Counted from the first letter of the stretch, positions 18,140-27,568 are shown. The stretch is 64,000 bases of DNA from Phaeobacter italicus (GCF_001258055.1 NZ_CVRM01000011.1:434001-498000), one strand, 5' to 3'. The notes: generated by a model from the letters alone, not told the origin. Translations and numbers: made by a program.

Positions 18140-19066
18140 TTAGCGGATGCCTTCAGCGCTCAGCTCAACCACTTGGGACGCTTTGTCCGCGGTGATCAGG
18201 TTCGGGCCGGAAGGCACGTTGCCGCCGGGGATCAGGCCATAGCTTGCGTTCAGCGCCAGGAAGGAGACCGGCAGGTAACCTTGCAGGAACTGCTGCTGGT
18301 CGATTGCGAAGGCGGCTTCGCCCTTGGAGACGCTTTCGAGGAAGTTTGCGGAGAGGTCAAAGGTCGCAACATTGACTTCCCCGGTCCGGCCAACCGATGC
18401 AACCGCACGGATTGCAGGCTCACCAACCAGCGACGCGCCAAGACCCATCACGGTGTCGATGTCGGGGTTGGATTCCAGAGCGGCTTTCACCTTTGCTTCG
18501 ACTTCTGCGGGGTCGTTTTGCGTCGGGATCACGTCAACGGACCCGCCAAAACCGTCAGAGAAACCCTGGCAGCGCAGGTCGAGCGCAACGTTGCCGACCT
18601 CCTGGTTCACACAGATGCCAACGGTGCCACCCATAGAGGCCAGTTTCTCGCCCGCGGCCTTGCCGGCGGTGTATTCGTCCTGACCAACATGCAGCAGCGC
18701 GCCAAGCTCTTTGGACACGTCAGAGCCGGAGTTCATGGAAATCACGGGAATACCTGCCTCGACCGCGCGCTTGATGGACGGTGCCAGTGCGTCGGCGTCA
18801 GGGATGGACACGACCAGCCCATCGGGCTCTTGGTTCACAGCTGCGTCGATCAGCTGGCTCATCTGAACCATGTCAAAGGTCTCGGGCGAACGGAAATCAA
18901 CGTTCGCACCGGTGTGTTCTGCCGCCTTGTCGACGCCGTTTTTGACAACCGACCAGAACGGGTCGTTAGCCTGGCCGTGGGCGACAACAATGATGTCCTG
19001 CGCCATTGCGGGTGCTGCCAATGCGAGTGTTGCGGCAACAGCCGCTGTTTTAACCAAAGTCTTCAA
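18140..19066 (-). CDS. Periplasmic sugar-binding protein, probably for myo-inositol
   Basis: This 308-aa type I periplasmic binding protein has a signal peptide (MKTLVKTAAVAATLALA, cleavage AMA-QD) and the usual AHGQANDPFWSVVKNGVDKA and PDGLVVSIPDADAL segments. The start codon is TTG, supported by GGAGGAA immediately upstream; no ATG in that region fits. It heads the minus-strand operon that runs through iolB. An operator copy lies about 125 bp upstream of the start. Confidence 0.92.
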   Translation of the reverse strand: MKTLVKTAAVAATLALAAPAMAQDIIVVAHGQANDPFWSVVKNGVDKAAEHTGANVDFRSPETFDMVQMSQLIDAAVNQEPDGLVVSIPDADALAPSIKRAVEAGIPVISMNSGSDVSKELGALLHVGQDEYTAGKAAGEKLASMGGTVGICVNQEVGNVALDLRCQGFSDGFGGSVDVIPTQNDPAEVEAKVKAALESNPDIDTVMGLGASLVGEPAIRAVASVGRTGEVNVATFDLSANFLESVSKGEAAFAIDQQQFLQGYLPVSFLALNASYGLIPGGNVPSGPNLITADKASQVVELSAEGIR

Positions 19067-19190
19067 TTCTTCCTCCCATATGTGTTGGCCATACGTCTGG
19101 CCATCAGGTCCGTAGCGACAAATCTTGGCTACGGTGCCCCTCTCTTTTCGGCCTTCAGCCGAGGGGTGGATCCGTCTCGAATCGCAACCG

Positions 19191-19206
19191 TGGAAAATTT
19201 ATTCCA
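19191..19206. promoter_or_regulatory. IolR-type operator, copy 1 (TGGAA-N6-TTCCA)
   Basis: TGGAA at 19191-19195 and TTCCA at 19202-19206 form a perfect inverted repeat with a 6-bp AT-rich spacer. It is upstream of the inositol binding-protein gene. RpiR-like IolR of Sinorhizobium is reported to recognise GGAA-N6-TTCC, which both copies here match. Confidence 0.75.
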
Positions 19207-19223
19207 TTTTTGAAAAGGCTGAG

Positions 19224-20054
19224 TCAAGTTGCCTTCCGCTTTTCTGCGGTCAGAACGGAGAGCGCCGTGGTGAGGGTGAGGGAGGCGTTGAGGGAACGGA
19301 AGCCCGCGACCTCGTGTTCGCGCACAACAAGGGTTTCGGTCGCGAATTCGAAGAGGGGGCATTTTTCTGAATCGGTCAGCCCAAAGACCGTCGCCCCACG
19401 TTCGGCTGCGATCCGGGCATCGTTGATCGTGGTCTGCGAAAAGGGGGCGAAAGTCACTGCAAGCATGGCGTCTTCGGGGCTGACCAGGTGGTGATTGCTC
19501 AGGTGGCCCACGTGGGTGTGCAGATGCGTGGGCACGTCCAGGTTTTCCAGAAGATAAGCCATGTTGCTGACCACGGCAAACGCCCGTCTCGCACCGATCA
19601 GGTGAACAATTCTGGCTTGGGACAGGCCCTCTGCTACCTTTATAAGGCCATCATTTGCAACGGAATTTCCAAGAGAGATGAGCGATTTCTGTCCAGCTTC
19701 GGCGAAATCGGCGAGCAGTTGACCGCTGCTGTGGTCCTGATCGGATCGCAGTGTGGCAAGCCGTTCCTCGTAGTCGGGGCGAAAACTGGTGTACTGCTCG
19801 CGAAAAAGGGCCTGCATATCGGAATAGCCGCCAAAGCCGAAGACCTGACAGAAGCGCATGTAGACAGAGGGCGCAACGCCCGCTGCCTTGGCCATATCGG
19901 AGACAGTCGAGACGGCAACAAGGTGGAGATTGCGGCGGGTGAATGTGGCGCATTGATCCATCCGCTTCGGCAGGGTTCCGATGATTTCATCCAGCCGGTT
20001 AATCGCGGCAGTGATGGTTGCTGGCGGCTGCGCTTGCTGGTCATTTTCTGTCAC
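19224..20054 (-). CDS. iolR: MurR/RpiR family transcriptional regulator, probable IolR repressor
   Basis: This 276-aa regulator has an N-terminal RpiR helix-turn-helix (VSTVSDMAKAAGVAPSVYMRFCQVFGF) and a C-terminal SIS sugar-phosphate binding domain (ARIVHLIGARRAFAVVSNMAYLLENL). The start is GTG, preceded by AGAGGA. It sits between the minus-strand inositol transport/iol operon and a plus-strand dehydrogenase operon. An identical-type operator flanks each side, which argues that it represses both and probably itself, with release by an inositol catabolite. Confidence 0.9.
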   Translation of the reverse strand: MTENDQQAQPPATITAAINRLDEIIGTLPKRMDQCATFTRRNLHLVAVSTVSDMAKAAGVAPSVYMRFCQVFGFGGYSDMQALFREQYTSFRPDYEERLATLRSDQDHSSGQLLADFAEAGQKSLISLGNSVANDGLIKVAEGLSQARIVHLIGARRAFAVVSNMAYLLENLDVPTHLHTHVGHLSNHHLVSPEDAMLAVTFAPFSQTTINDARIAAERGATVFGLTDSEKCPLFEFATETLVVREHEVAGFRSLNASLTLTTALSVLTAEKRKAT

Positions 20055-20103
20055 GGGCTGTCCTCTTGCTTGACAGGCTTAGTTTAATCGCTCATCACCA
20101 AAA

Positions 20104-20121
20104 ATGGAACAAAAATTCCAT
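20104..20121. promoter_or_regulatory. IolR-type operator, copy 2 (ATGGAA-N6-TTCCAT)
   Basis: ATGGAA at 20104-20109 and TTCCAT at 20116-20121 are perfectly symmetric around CAAAAA. The site is in the divergent region between iolR and the plus-strand dehydrogenase pair, 13 bp before the GTG start at 20135, a position suited to repression. Confidence 0.78.
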
Positions 20122-20134
20122 ATGGGAGGGAGTT

Positions 20135-21250
20135 GTGATTCTACGCCTTGGTCTGATTGGTACCGGATTTATGGGCAAGGCCCACGCGCTTGCCTATCGC
20201 GCGGCTGGCGCAGTTTTTGGGGATCTGCCAGAGGTGCAGCTGTCCGTCCTCTGCGATACACCAGCTGCAAGTGCGCAGAAATACGCACGACAGTTCGGTT
20301 TTGCCCGCCCCACTGATGACTGGCGCGCGCTGGTGGCATCCCCTGACGTTGACATTGTTTCGATCACCACGCCAAACGGCCTACACAAGGAGATGGCGCT
20401 GGCGGCGATTGCGGCTGGCAAACATGTCCATTGTGAAAAACCCATGGCGTTGACGATTGAAGACGCCGAAGAGATGGAAGCCGCCGCGCGGACAGCCGGC
20501 GTTCATACGATGGTGGGATACAACTACATCCACAATCCAGCGGTGGGACATGCGCGCAAGCTGATCGCGGATGGTGTCATCGGCACCCCGGTCCATTTCC
20601 GGGGATGGGTGGATGAGGACTATCAAGCCGACCCGAATTTGCCCTGGACCTGGCGGGCGCGACGCGCGGATGCGGGGCTGGGCACGCTGGGGGATCTCGG
20701 CTGCCATCTGGTGTCGATGTCGCAAGTCCTGATGGGTGAAATTGACAGCCTCATCGCGGACACTCAGATCATTCACAAAACCCGCTCCATGCCTGATGGC
20801 TCTGGTCATGGTACGGTTGAAAACGAAGATACCGCTTCGGCCATCCTGCGCTACAAAAACGGTGCACAGGGGACGATGTGTACCTCGCGCTCTGCCTGGG
20901 GGCGCAAGAACAAGCTGGATTGGGAAGTCCACGGCACAAAGGGGATGATCACCTTCAGCCAGGAACGACTGAATGAGCTGCAGCTTTTCACCAATGAAGG
21001 CCCGCGGGCCGAGCAGGGGTTCCGCACGATCCTGACGGGCGCCGATCACCCGCCCTATGCCGCCTTTTGTCCTGCGCCGGGCCACCAGCTGGGGTTTGGC
21101 GATCTAAAGACCATCGAGGTTGCAAATTTCCTGCGCGCTGTTGCGGCCGGACAGGAAACATATCCGAATTTCACGGACGCGCTTGCCATTGAGCGTGTCA
21201 TTCATGCAATCGACACATCCGCCCGTGACGGCGCACGTGTATCCCTCTGA
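20135..21250 (+). CDS. Gfo/Idh/MocA family oxidoreductase of the inositol locus
   Basis: This 371-aa protein starts with the NAD-binding motif LGLIGTGFMGKAHA and has HCEKPMALTIEDAEEM (catalytic-domain EKP lysine) and GDLGCHLV (active-site His). The start is GTG at 20135 after GGGAGGGA; an earlier in-frame ATG would run through the operator and regulator start. Its place beside iolG under an IolR-type operator suggests oxidation of another inositol isomer such as scyllo-inositol, or a derived sugar. The exact substrate cannot be read from sequence. Confidence 0.87.
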   Translation: MILRLGLIGTGFMGKAHALAYRAAGAVFGDLPEVQLSVLCDTPAASAQKYARQFGFARPTDDWRALVASPDVDIVSITTPNGLHKEMALAAIAAGKHVHCEKPMALTIEDAEEMEAAARTAGVHTMVGYNYIHNPAVGHARKLIADGVIGTPVHFRGWVDEDYQADPNLPWTWRARRADAGLGTLGDLGCHLVSMSQVLMGEIDSLIADTQIIHKTRSMPDGSGHGTVENEDTASAILRYKNGAQGTMCTSRSAWGRKNKLDWEVHGTKGMITFSQERLNELQLFTNEGPRAEQGFRTILTGADHPPYAAFCPAPGHQLGFGDLKTIEVANFLRAVAAGQETYPNFTDALAIERVIHAIDTSARDGARVSL

Positions 21251-21270
21251 GTTCCTTGAAAGGACAAATC

Positions 21271-22272
21271 ATGAAAGTTGCTCTCTTTGGTGCGGGGCGC
21301 ATTGGCAAGGTCCATGCCGCATCTATCAAAATCGACCCGCGCTCCGAGCTCGTCGCGGTGACCGATGTCATGACCGAAGCCGCCGAGGCGCTTGCAGCGG
21401 AATACGGGATCAAGGCCTGTTCTGCCGACGAAATCCTAGCAGACAGCAGCATCGACGCTATCTTGATTGCATCCTCCACAAACACGCATTCCGATCTGAT
21501 CGAGGCAGGTGTTAAGGCGGGCAAGGCGATTTTCTGTGAAAAGCCGATCGATCTGTCACTGGAGCGGGCGCATCAGGTCCTCAAGATCGCGGCCAGCCAT
21601 GACAAGCCGATGATGATGGGCTTCAACCGTCGTTTTGATCCGAACTTCATGGCGCTCAAGGCGGCGCTTGAGGCGGGCGAAATCGGCAAGTGGGAAATGC
21701 TGGCCGTTACCTCCTATGACCCCGCGCCACCTCCGGTGAGCTACATCAAGGTCTCTGGCGGCCTTTATCGGGACATGATGATCCACGATTTCGACATGTG
21801 CTCTTATCTCTTCGGGATGCCCAAGAGCGTCATGGCTCACGGCTCGTGCCTTGTTGATCCGCAGATTGGTGAAGCAGGCGACATCGACACGGCGGTCGTT
21901 GTTCTGACGTATGAAGATGGCCGGATTGCAACCATCCGCAACTCGCGCCGTGCGCCTTATGGCTATGACCAGAGAGTTGAGGTGCTGGGATCTGACGGGA
22001 CGCTTGCGGCCGAAAATGAGCTGGAAAACACCGTTGTGAAATCCACCACCTCCGGCGTTACCTCAGCCAAGCCGGTCTATTTCTTCCTCGAACGCTACAT
22101 GCGGGCCTACGGCATTGAATGGTCTGCCTTTGTCGACGCCGTTGTGGACGGAAAGTCGGTCCCCGCAGGCATTCAGGACGGCGTGAATGCGCTTGCCCTT
22201 GCTGAGGCTGCAAATCAGTCGCTGCAGTCTGGCCGTCCGGTGGATGTCACGGCAGAGCTGACAGGCGCCTGA
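21271..22272 (+). CDS. iolG: Inositol 2-dehydrogenase IolG
   Basis: This 333-aa NAD-dependent Gfo/Idh/MocA enzyme oxidises myo-inositol to 2-keto-myo-inositol, the first step of the pathway encoded on the opposite strand. Motifs are VALFGAGRIGKVHA (Rossmann), FCEKPIDLSLE (catalytic Lys) and GGLYRDMMIHDFDM (catalytic Asp and His), characteristic of IolG. The ATG at 21271 follows AAAGGA, 20 bp after the preceding gene. A good terminator follows. Confidence 0.92.
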   Translation: MKVALFGAGRIGKVHAASIKIDPRSELVAVTDVMTEAAEALAAEYGIKACSADEILADSSIDAILIASSTNTHSDLIEAGVKAGKAIFCEKPIDLSLERAHQVLKIAASHDKPMMMGFNRRFDPNFMALKAALEAGEIGKWEMLAVTSYDPAPPPVSYIKVSGGLYRDMMIHDFDMCSYLFGMPKSVMAHGSCLVDPQIGEAGDIDTAVVVLTYEDGRIATIRNSRRAPYGYDQRVEVLGSDGTLAAENELENTVVKSTTSGVTSAKPVYFFLERYMRAYGIEWSAFVDAVVDGKSVPAGIQDGVNALALAEAANQSLQSGRPVDVTAELTGA

Positions 22273-22322
22273 TCGCCCGATTGAGCGGCGTAGCAGCCGT
22301 TTGAGTGAGCTAACAAAACTGT

Positions 22323-22353
22323 GGGTCAGGTGGGTAACTGCCTGACCCTTTTT
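22323..22353 (+). terminator. Rho-independent terminator after iolG
   Basis: GGGTCAGG (22323-22330) pairs with CCTGACCC (22341-22348), followed by TTTTT. Confidence 0.88.
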
Positions 22354-22432
22354 CGTGTCAAGGGCCAGAGGTGGACCGCCACGACGATCTGTCGCGACTG
22401 CAGCGCGATGGCGGGAGGGGGATGTGATGAAA

Positions 22433-22508
22433 TGGTAGGCCCGGCAGGATTCGAACCTGCAACCAAAGCGTTATGAGCGCTCTGCTCTAACCGTTGAGCT
22501 ACAGGCCC
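22433..22508 (-). tRNA. tRNA with CAU anticodon, probably tRNA-Ile2 (lysidine type)
   Basis: Read on the minus strand this is a 76-nt tRNA with acceptor GGGCCTG pairing with the 3' CGGGCCT, D-arm GCTC/GAGC, anticodon loop CTCATAA, T-arm with GGTTCGAATCC, and an encoded CCA end. The CAU anticodon could mean elongator Met or Ile2. The TTGGTTG variable region and the GAGCAG stem pattern resemble tRNA-Ile2, whose C34 is modified to lysidine by TilS. I therefore prefer Ile2, less certainly than the tRNA call itself. Confidence 0.92.
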
Positions 22509-22770
22509 GCCACGGTTTGGTTATGTAATCGCGGCGAAGAGGTCAAGCCGAGATCGCGCCAGACGGGTCTTCTTTCCCCAAGGGGAAACAGGCGCTTTGC
22601 CCTCTTGCCTAACGCAACGGATGCTGTTGCCCGATCATGGGGCGGTTTCCCAGCACGCCGCGGTGAAAATGCGGACTGTCGGCCACGTCTGGGCATGTGG
22701 CAGATTCCCCTGTTTCTTTCTTCCCTGCCTTGCGCTAAAGGCTGCGCAACGTCTTTGAAGGAGCACTGAG

Positions 22771-23817
22771 ATGACCAGCGGCAAGAACGGTTTGACCTAC
22801 GCAGACGCGGGGGTGGATATTGATGCAGGCAACGCTTTGGTGGATCGCATCAAACCCGCCGCGAAACGGACCAACCGTTCTGGCGTGATGAGCGGGCTGG
22901 GTGGTTTTGGCGCGCTGTTCGATCTGAAGGACGCCGGATACAACGATCCCATCCTGGTCGGCGCAACGGACGGTGTTGGCACCAAGCTGCGCATCGCCAT
23001 CGACACCGGTGTCGTGGACGGTGTGGGCATCGATCTGGTTGCGATGTGTGTCAACGATCTGGTTTGCCAAGGCGCAGAACCGCTGTTCTTCCTCGACTAT
23101 TTCGCAACTGGAAAGCTGGAAACAGAAACGGCTGCCCGCATCATCGAAGGCATCGCCGAGGGCTGCGTGCGCTCCGGCTGCGCGCTGATCGGTGGTGAGA
23201 CGGCTGAAATGCCGGGCATGTACCCCAAGGGCGATTTTGACCTCGCAGGCTTTGCCGTCGGCGCAATGGAGCGCGGCACTGCGCTGCCTGCTGATGTGCA
23301 GGAGGGGGATGTTCTTCTGGGGCTCGCTTCTGACGGGGTTCATTCCAACGGGTATTCTTTGGTGCGCAAGCTGGTTGAGGTTTCTGGCCTTGGCTGGGAC
23401 GCAGACTGCCCATTCGGCGAGGGCACATTGGGGGAGGCGCTCCTGACGCCAACCCGGCTTTACGTCAAACAGTGCCTTGCAGCGGTGCGGGCAGGGGGCG
23501 TGCATGCGCTGGCCCATATCACCGGCGGCGGTCTGACCGAAAACCTGCCTCGTGTGCTGCCCGAAGATCTGGGCGCGGACATTGACCTGAACGCCTGGGA
23601 GCTGCCGCCCGTCTTCAAATGGATGGCTGAAACCGGCGGTATCGCCGAGGCGGAGATGCTGAAGACCTTCAACTGCGGCATTGGCATGATCCTGTCCATT
23701 TCTGCAGAGCGCGCAGATGAACTGGTTCAGGTGCTGGAAGCCGAGGGCGAAACAGTCTCGCGTCTGGGCACTGTGACGGCTGGTGCGGGGATGCGCTACT
23801 CGGGCAAGCTGCTGTGA
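22771..23817 (+). CDS. purM: Phosphoribosylformylglycinamidine cyclo-ligase PurM
   Basis: This 348-aa AIR synthetase performs the fifth step of purine synthesis (ATP-dependent ring closure of FGAM). Typical segments are [57 protein letters not shown] and [14 protein letters not shown]. The ATG follows GAAGGAG. Its stop overlaps the purN GTG start, so purM and purN are translationally coupled. Confidence 0.97.
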   Translation: MTSGKNGLTYADAGVDIDAGNALVDRIKPAAKRTNRSGVMSGLGGFGALFDLKDAGYNDPILVGATDGVGTKLRIAIDTGVVDGVGIDLVAMCVNDLVCQGAEPLFFLDYFATGKLETETAARIIEGIAEGCVRSGCALIGGETAEMPGMYPKGDFDLAGFAVGAMERGTALPADVQEGDVLLGLASDGVHSNGYSLVRKLVEVSGLGWDADCPFGEGTLGEALLTPTRLYVKQCLAAVRAGGVHALAHITGGGLTENLPRVLPEDLGADIDLNAWELPPVFKWMAETGGIAEAEMLKTFNCGIGMILSISAERADELVQVLEAEGETVSRLGTVTAGAGMRYSGKLL

Positions 23818-24410
23818 GCCACAAGCGCGTCGCGATTTTGATTTCGGGCGGCGGCTCCAATATGGTGTCGCTGGTCGAGAGCATGACCGGCGATCATCCA
23901 GCGCGGCCCTGTCTTGTGTTGTCGAACATTGCCAGTGCTGGCGGGCTGACAAAAGCTGCCGCAGCTGGCATCCCGACCGCTGTGGTGGATCACAAACCCT
24001 TCGGCAAGGACCGCGCGGCGTTTGAGGCAGAGTTGGTCAAACCGATCCTTGACGCTGGCGCCGACATCGTTTGCCTCGCCGGTTTCATGCGCGTGCTGAC
24101 AGACGGTTTCGTGTCGCAGTTTCAGGGGCGGATGCTGAATATTCATCCCTCGCTGTTGCCCAAGTACACAGGTCTGAACACCCATGCACGGGCGCTGGAG
24201 GCAGGTGATCGCCAGCATGGCTGTACCGTTCACGAGGTCACGGCCGTTCTGGATGACGGACCGATCCTGGGGCAGGCGCGCGTGGATGTAGCAGCGGATG
24301 ATACGCCCGAAACCCTGGCGGCCAAGGTGTTGGTGGAGGAGCACAAACTCTACCCCGCGGTGCTGCGCCGCTATGCGGCAGGGGATCGCACCCCTGTAAT
24401 TCTCGGCTAA
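23814..24410 (+). CDS. purN: Phosphoribosylglycinamide formyltransferase PurN
   Basis: This 198-aa GAR transformylase uses 10-formyl-THF. The N-terminus [12 protein letters not shown], the catalytic [10 protein letters not shown] and [16 protein letters not shown] (active-site Asn and His), and [15 protein letters not shown] (catalytic Asp) are all present. It starts with GTG, sharing four bases with the end of purM. Length is normal. Confidence 0.96.
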   Translation: MSHKRVAILISGGGSNMVSLVESMTGDHPARPCLVLSNIASAGGLTKAAAAGIPTAVVDHKPFGKDRAAFEAELVKPILDAGADIVCLAGFMRVLTDGFVSQFQGRMLNIHPSLLPKYTGLNTHARALEAGDRQHGCTVHEVTAVLDDGPILGQARVDVAADDTPETLAAKVLVEEHKLYPAVLRRYAAGDRTPVILG

Positions 24411-24422
24411 ATGTCACACAAG

Positions 24423-24451
24423 GGCGTCAGCTGCATCCCGCAGCTGGCGCC
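24423..24451 (+). terminator. Stem-loop after purN
   Basis: GGCGTCAGCTGC (24423-24434) pairs with GCAGCTGGCGCC (24440-24451) over 12 bp with one G-T pair and a 5-nt loop. No T-run follows, so termination strength is doubtful. Confidence 0.5.
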
Positions 24452-24524
24452 CAATTGCATTGCGCAAGGCGAGCGCGTATCACCGATGCATATGATGACC
24501 TGAATATCTGGATATCTTCGCTTT

Positions 24525-25682
24525 ATGAAAACGATCACGACCACCGATGAATTGGAAACCTTCTGTCAGGAGGCCGCCCAGCACCCATATGTGACGGTGG
24601 ACACGGAGTTTCTCCGCGAACGCACGTATTTTTCCAAACTCTGTCTCGTCCAGCTGGCCTATCCCGGCAAAGATAACGAAAACGCTGTCCTGGTGGACCC
24701 GCTGGCGGATGGCCTGTCACTTGAGCCGCTTTATGCGCTGTTTCGAAACGAGTCCGTGGTCAAGGTCTTTCATGCCGCCCGCCAGGATCTGGAAATCTTC
24801 TGGGTTGATGCGCAGGTCTTTCCGACGCCGCTGTTTGACACGCAGGTCGCTGCGATGGTCTGCGGCTTTGGCGAGCAGGTCGGATATGAGACGCTGGTGC
24901 GCAAGATCGTGAAGCAGGGCTTGGACAAGACCTCTCGCTTTACGGACTGGTCACGCCGCCCGCTGAGCGATGCGCAGAAAACCTATGCGCTGGCGGATGT
25001 GACCCATCTGCGGCAGATTTACGAACATCTCGCAGCTGAACTCAAGCGGACGGAGCGGTCTCATTGGGTGGCGGAGGAACTGCAGGTTCTGACCGATCCT
25101 GCCACATATGAAATCAATCCCCGCGATGCCTGGCGTCGGGTCAAGACGCGTACCAATTCCGGCAAGTTTCTCGCCGTTGTGCGCGAGCTGGCAGCCTTTC
25201 GCGAAACCTATGCCAAAACAAACAACGTGCCCCGTAACCGGGTTTTCAAGGACGATGCACTGGTTGAGCTTGCCTCGACCAAACCACGCTCAGCGTCAGA
25301 TCTGGGCAATTCACGGCTCCTGCTGAGAGAGGCGCGCAAGGGCGCGATTGCCGATGGCATCCTTGAGGCCATCGCAAAAGGCGTTGCGTGCCGGGCAAGT
25401 GATCTGCCGCAGGTCGATAAAAGCCGCGAAAAGATGCAGGTAAATCCCGCACTTGCAGATCTGCTGCGGGTTCTGTTGAAGGCCAAGACCGAAGCCTCTG
25501 GTGTTGCCGCAAAACTGATCGCGCCGAGCGCGGATCTGGATGCGATTGCAGCGGGTCAGCGCAATGTTCCTGCCCTTAATGGATGGCGCCTTGAGGTGTT
25601 TGGCGCAGATGCGCTTCGCCTGTGCAACGGCGAGATTGCGCTGGCAGCCAAGGGCCAATCGGTAAAGGTTGTCACGCTCTGA
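24525..25682 (+). CDS. rnd: Ribonuclease D
   Basis: This 385-aa 3'-5' exonuclease of the DEDD family takes part in tRNA 3' processing. Exo I VDTEFLRERTY (Asp, Glu), Exo II FHAARQDLEIF (Asp) and Exo III DVTHLRQIYEHL with the preceding TDWSRRPLS carry the catalytic acidic residues and Tyr. An HRDC domain follows (REARKGAIADGILEAIAKG region). A strong bidirectional terminator lies just downstream. Confidence 0.94.
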   Translation: MKTITTTDELETFCQEAAQHPYVTVDTEFLRERTYFSKLCLVQLAYPGKDNENAVLVDPLADGLSLEPLYALFRNESVVKVFHAARQDLEIFWVDAQVFPTPLFDTQVAAMVCGFGEQVGYETLVRKIVKQGLDKTSRFTDWSRRPLSDAQKTYALADVTHLRQIYEHLAAELKRTERSHWVAEELQVLTDPATYEINPRDAWRRVKTRTNSGKFLAVVRELAAFRETYAKTNNVPRNRVFKDDALVELASTKPRSASDLGNSRLLLREARKGAIADGILEAIAKGVACRASDLPQVDKSREKMQVNPALADLLRVLLKAKTEASGVAAKLIAPSADLDAIAAGQRNVPALNGWRLEVFGADALRLCNGEIALAAKGQSVKVVTL

Positions 25683-25700
25683 CAGCCCATCATCGGGCTC

Positions 25701-25740
25701 AAACGAAAAAAGGCGCCGCAACGGGCGCCTTTTTTCGTTT
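25701..25740. terminator. Bidirectional terminator between rnd and lipoprotein gene
   Basis: AAACGAAAAAAGGCGCC (25701-25717) and GGCGCCTTTTTTCGTTT (25724-25740) form a 17-bp stem with A- and T-tracts on the two sides, serving both convergent genes. Confidence 0.93.
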
Positions 25741-25754
25741 CAGGTCGGGGTCCC

Positions 25755-26279
25755 TCAGCGGCGGCTTTCCCTTGCGTTCTGCTCGGCAACGACACGGATG
25801 CTGCGCACACCGGCCAGCTGCTGACGGCTCAGGCTGACAGCGGCCCGGAGGGTGCGGGTGCGATCACTGCCGACAGGCGTTCTATACCCGGGATAGATGG
25901 CGCGGAACGTGAAATCCAGTGTCGCGTCCTTGGTCCGTTCATCGCGGTCAGCCTCGTCCAGGCGCAGCTCAACCCCGTAGGCGCCCTGACGTGCAGCGAT
26001 CCCGGTGGCATAAACGATGGCCCCTGTTGGCGTCCGCTCCACGCGCATGTCGCTTACGCTTTGGACCAGAACGGTCTGGTCAACGGCCTCGGGGCGGGCA
26101 AAGACACTGACCCGGTCTTTTTGCGGGATCAGCGGGTTAACCGGTGCGCTGCTGTCCTCAACCACTTCGACCTCATCCGATCCACCGAACCAGTTCAGTG
26201 GGTTGACGCGCGAGTCGCGAAAGCCACAGCCAGACAGTGCCACGGCCCCGATCAGGAGGACTGCGATTGATCTTTGCAT
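25755..26279 (-). CDS. Predicted outer-membrane lipoprotein of unknown function
   Basis: This 174-aa protein has a lipoprotein signal (MQRSIAVLLIGAVALSGC with lipobox LSGC). The mature part has an acidic linker (DEVEVVEDSS), then RVNPLNW- and VNPLIPQKDRVSVF-type segments and an Arg-rich C-terminus. I recognise the general pattern of a conserved alphaproteobacterial lipoprotein but no function. It is transcribed divergently from sufE with a 135-bp shared upstream region. Confidence 0.78.
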   Translation of the reverse strand: MQRSIAVLLIGAVALSGCGFRDSRVNPLNWFGGSDEVEVVEDSSAPVNPLIPQKDRVSVFARPEAVDQTVLVQSVSDMRVERTPTGAIVYATGIAARQGAYGVELRLDEADRDERTKDATLDFTFRAIYPGYRTPVGSDRTRTLRAAVSLSRQQLAGVRSIRVVAEQNARESRR

Positions 26280-26414
26280 GATGGTTCACCCGTTCAATAT
26301 GTCCACGCTAGTGCTACCCGATTGCAGACCACTTGAAAAGCTGTTGAAAAGCCATTGTTTGCGGCTTAGGTCCACCTGTGTCGCCGGGCAGAAACGAAAT
26401 GAGGAAAAACCGTC

Positions 26415-26825
26415 ATGGCCAGTGCAGCCTTTGAAGAGATTGTCGAGGATTTCGAGTTTCTCGAGGATTGGGAAGATCGCTATCGCCACGTGATCGAACA
26501 GGGCAAGGCGATGGCGCCTCTGGATGATGCGTTGAAGGTGCCGGCCACCAAGGTGGATGGTTGCGCCAGCCAGGTTTGGCTGCACCCGACCATCGAAAAC
26601 GGCGTGTTCCACTTTGATGGCGAAAGCGATGCGATGATCGTTCGGGGCCTGATCGCGGTGTTGCGCGCGCTTTACAACGGGCTGAGCGTCGCAGAGGTGC
26701 TGCAGGTGGATGCGCGGGCAGAGATGGGGCGCCTTGGCCTGAATGAACACCTGTCTGCGCAACGCTCAAATGGGCTGACCGCGATGGTGCAGCGCATTCG
26801 CGAAACCGCCGCTGCAGCCGCCTAA
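26415..26825 (+). CDS. sufE: Cysteine desulfuration protein SufE
   Basis: This 136-aa sulfur acceptor for SufS in Fe-S cluster assembly contains FEEIVEDFEFLEDWEDRY at the N-terminus and VDGCASQVWL, whose Cys accepts the persulfide. The rest (GLIAVLRALYNGLSVAEV) matches the family. No other suf genes are adjacent. Its stop overlaps by four bases the stop of the convergent WYL regulator gene. Confidence 0.95.
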   Translation: MASAAFEEIVEDFEFLEDWEDRYRHVIEQGKAMAPLDDALKVPATKVDGCASQVWLHPTIENGVFHFDGESDAMIVRGLIAVLRALYNGLSVAEVLQVDARAEMGRLGLNEHLSAQRSNGLTAMVQRIRETAAAAA

Positions 26826-27568
26826 CCCCCTGATCCCGGGGACCAGCTGCAACTGTATTGGTCATTCTCGGCCAGCCAGGCTTCTTCACGGGCGCGCAAT
26901 TTTGCTATGAACTCCCGCAGGAGTGTCACCCGGCGAGGGCGAAAGCTCTCGTCGGTATTTTTGTATCCGTCGATGCGGGTGACGTGAAAGCTGCGAAAAT
27001 CCTGTCGTTTGCAGCACCAGGCAAGCAGCATGACACTGCGATCATAATATGACAGGGCAAGCGGATAGATCCGCCGTTCGGTTCGTGCGTCTTTCAGGTC
27101 GCGGTAGCCGATGTCCAGCGCCTCTTCGGCCCACATGGCTTCTCGCAAGAGGGTCATGTCAATTGTGGGTGTGGCGGGCGTGTTAAACCGCTGGACCAGA
27201 TTGACCGCATGCATGGCCTGTCGCTGCTGGCGTTCGGGAAGGGTGGCGAGGATCTTGACCAGGGCATCATTGGCGGCTTGCGCGAGATCTGCATCGCCAC
27301 GCTGGTTTACATCCGCCAGACCAAGCGTCAGCGCCTCCAGTTCGATCTGGGTAAAGGTCTGCGGGGGCAATGCGGGATCTTCGACCATTGTATAGCCAAG
27401 ACCTGCCTCGCCCTCGATCCGGGCACCTGCTGCGCGCAGGCTGTCGATGTCACGATAAATCGTGCGTTCAGAGACCTCCATCGCGGCGGCAAGCCGCGCG
27501 GCCGTCACGGGCGGTCTGAGGCCCCGGATAAGGTGCAGAAGACGAAAGAGGCGGTCTGTTTTGGCCAT
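26822..27568 (-). CDS. YafY-family transcriptional regulator (HTH and WYL domain)
   Basis: This 248-aa protein has an N-terminal winged helix (TAARLAAAMEVSERTIYRDIDSLRAAG, a clear DeoR-like recognition helix). The C-terminal half, with DIGYRDLKDARTERRIYPL and RSVMLLAWCCKRQDFRSF, corresponds to a WYL effector domain. It ends with a Cys-containing tail (QYSCSWSPGSGG). It is divergent from a glutathione transferase gene with about 95 bp between, so it may control that gene. Confidence 0.88.
   Translation of the reverse strand: MAKTDRLFRLLHLIRGLRPPVTAARLAAAMEVSERTIYRDIDSLRAAGARIEGEAGLGYTMVEDPALPPQTFTQIELEALTLGLADVNQRGDADLAQAANDALVKILATLPERQQRQAMHAVNLVQRFNTPATPTIDMTLLREAMWAEEALDIGYRDLKDARTERRIYPLALSYYDRSVMLLAWCCKRQDFRSFHVTRIDGYKNTDESFRPRRVTLLREFIAKLRAREEAWLAENDQYSCSWSPGSGG

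Noticed and set aside
22433-22508. tRNA as initiator tRNA-Met
   Set aside because: It lacks the mismatch at the first acceptor pair typical of initiators and the three G-C pairs in the anticodon stem; Ile2 or elongator Met fits better.
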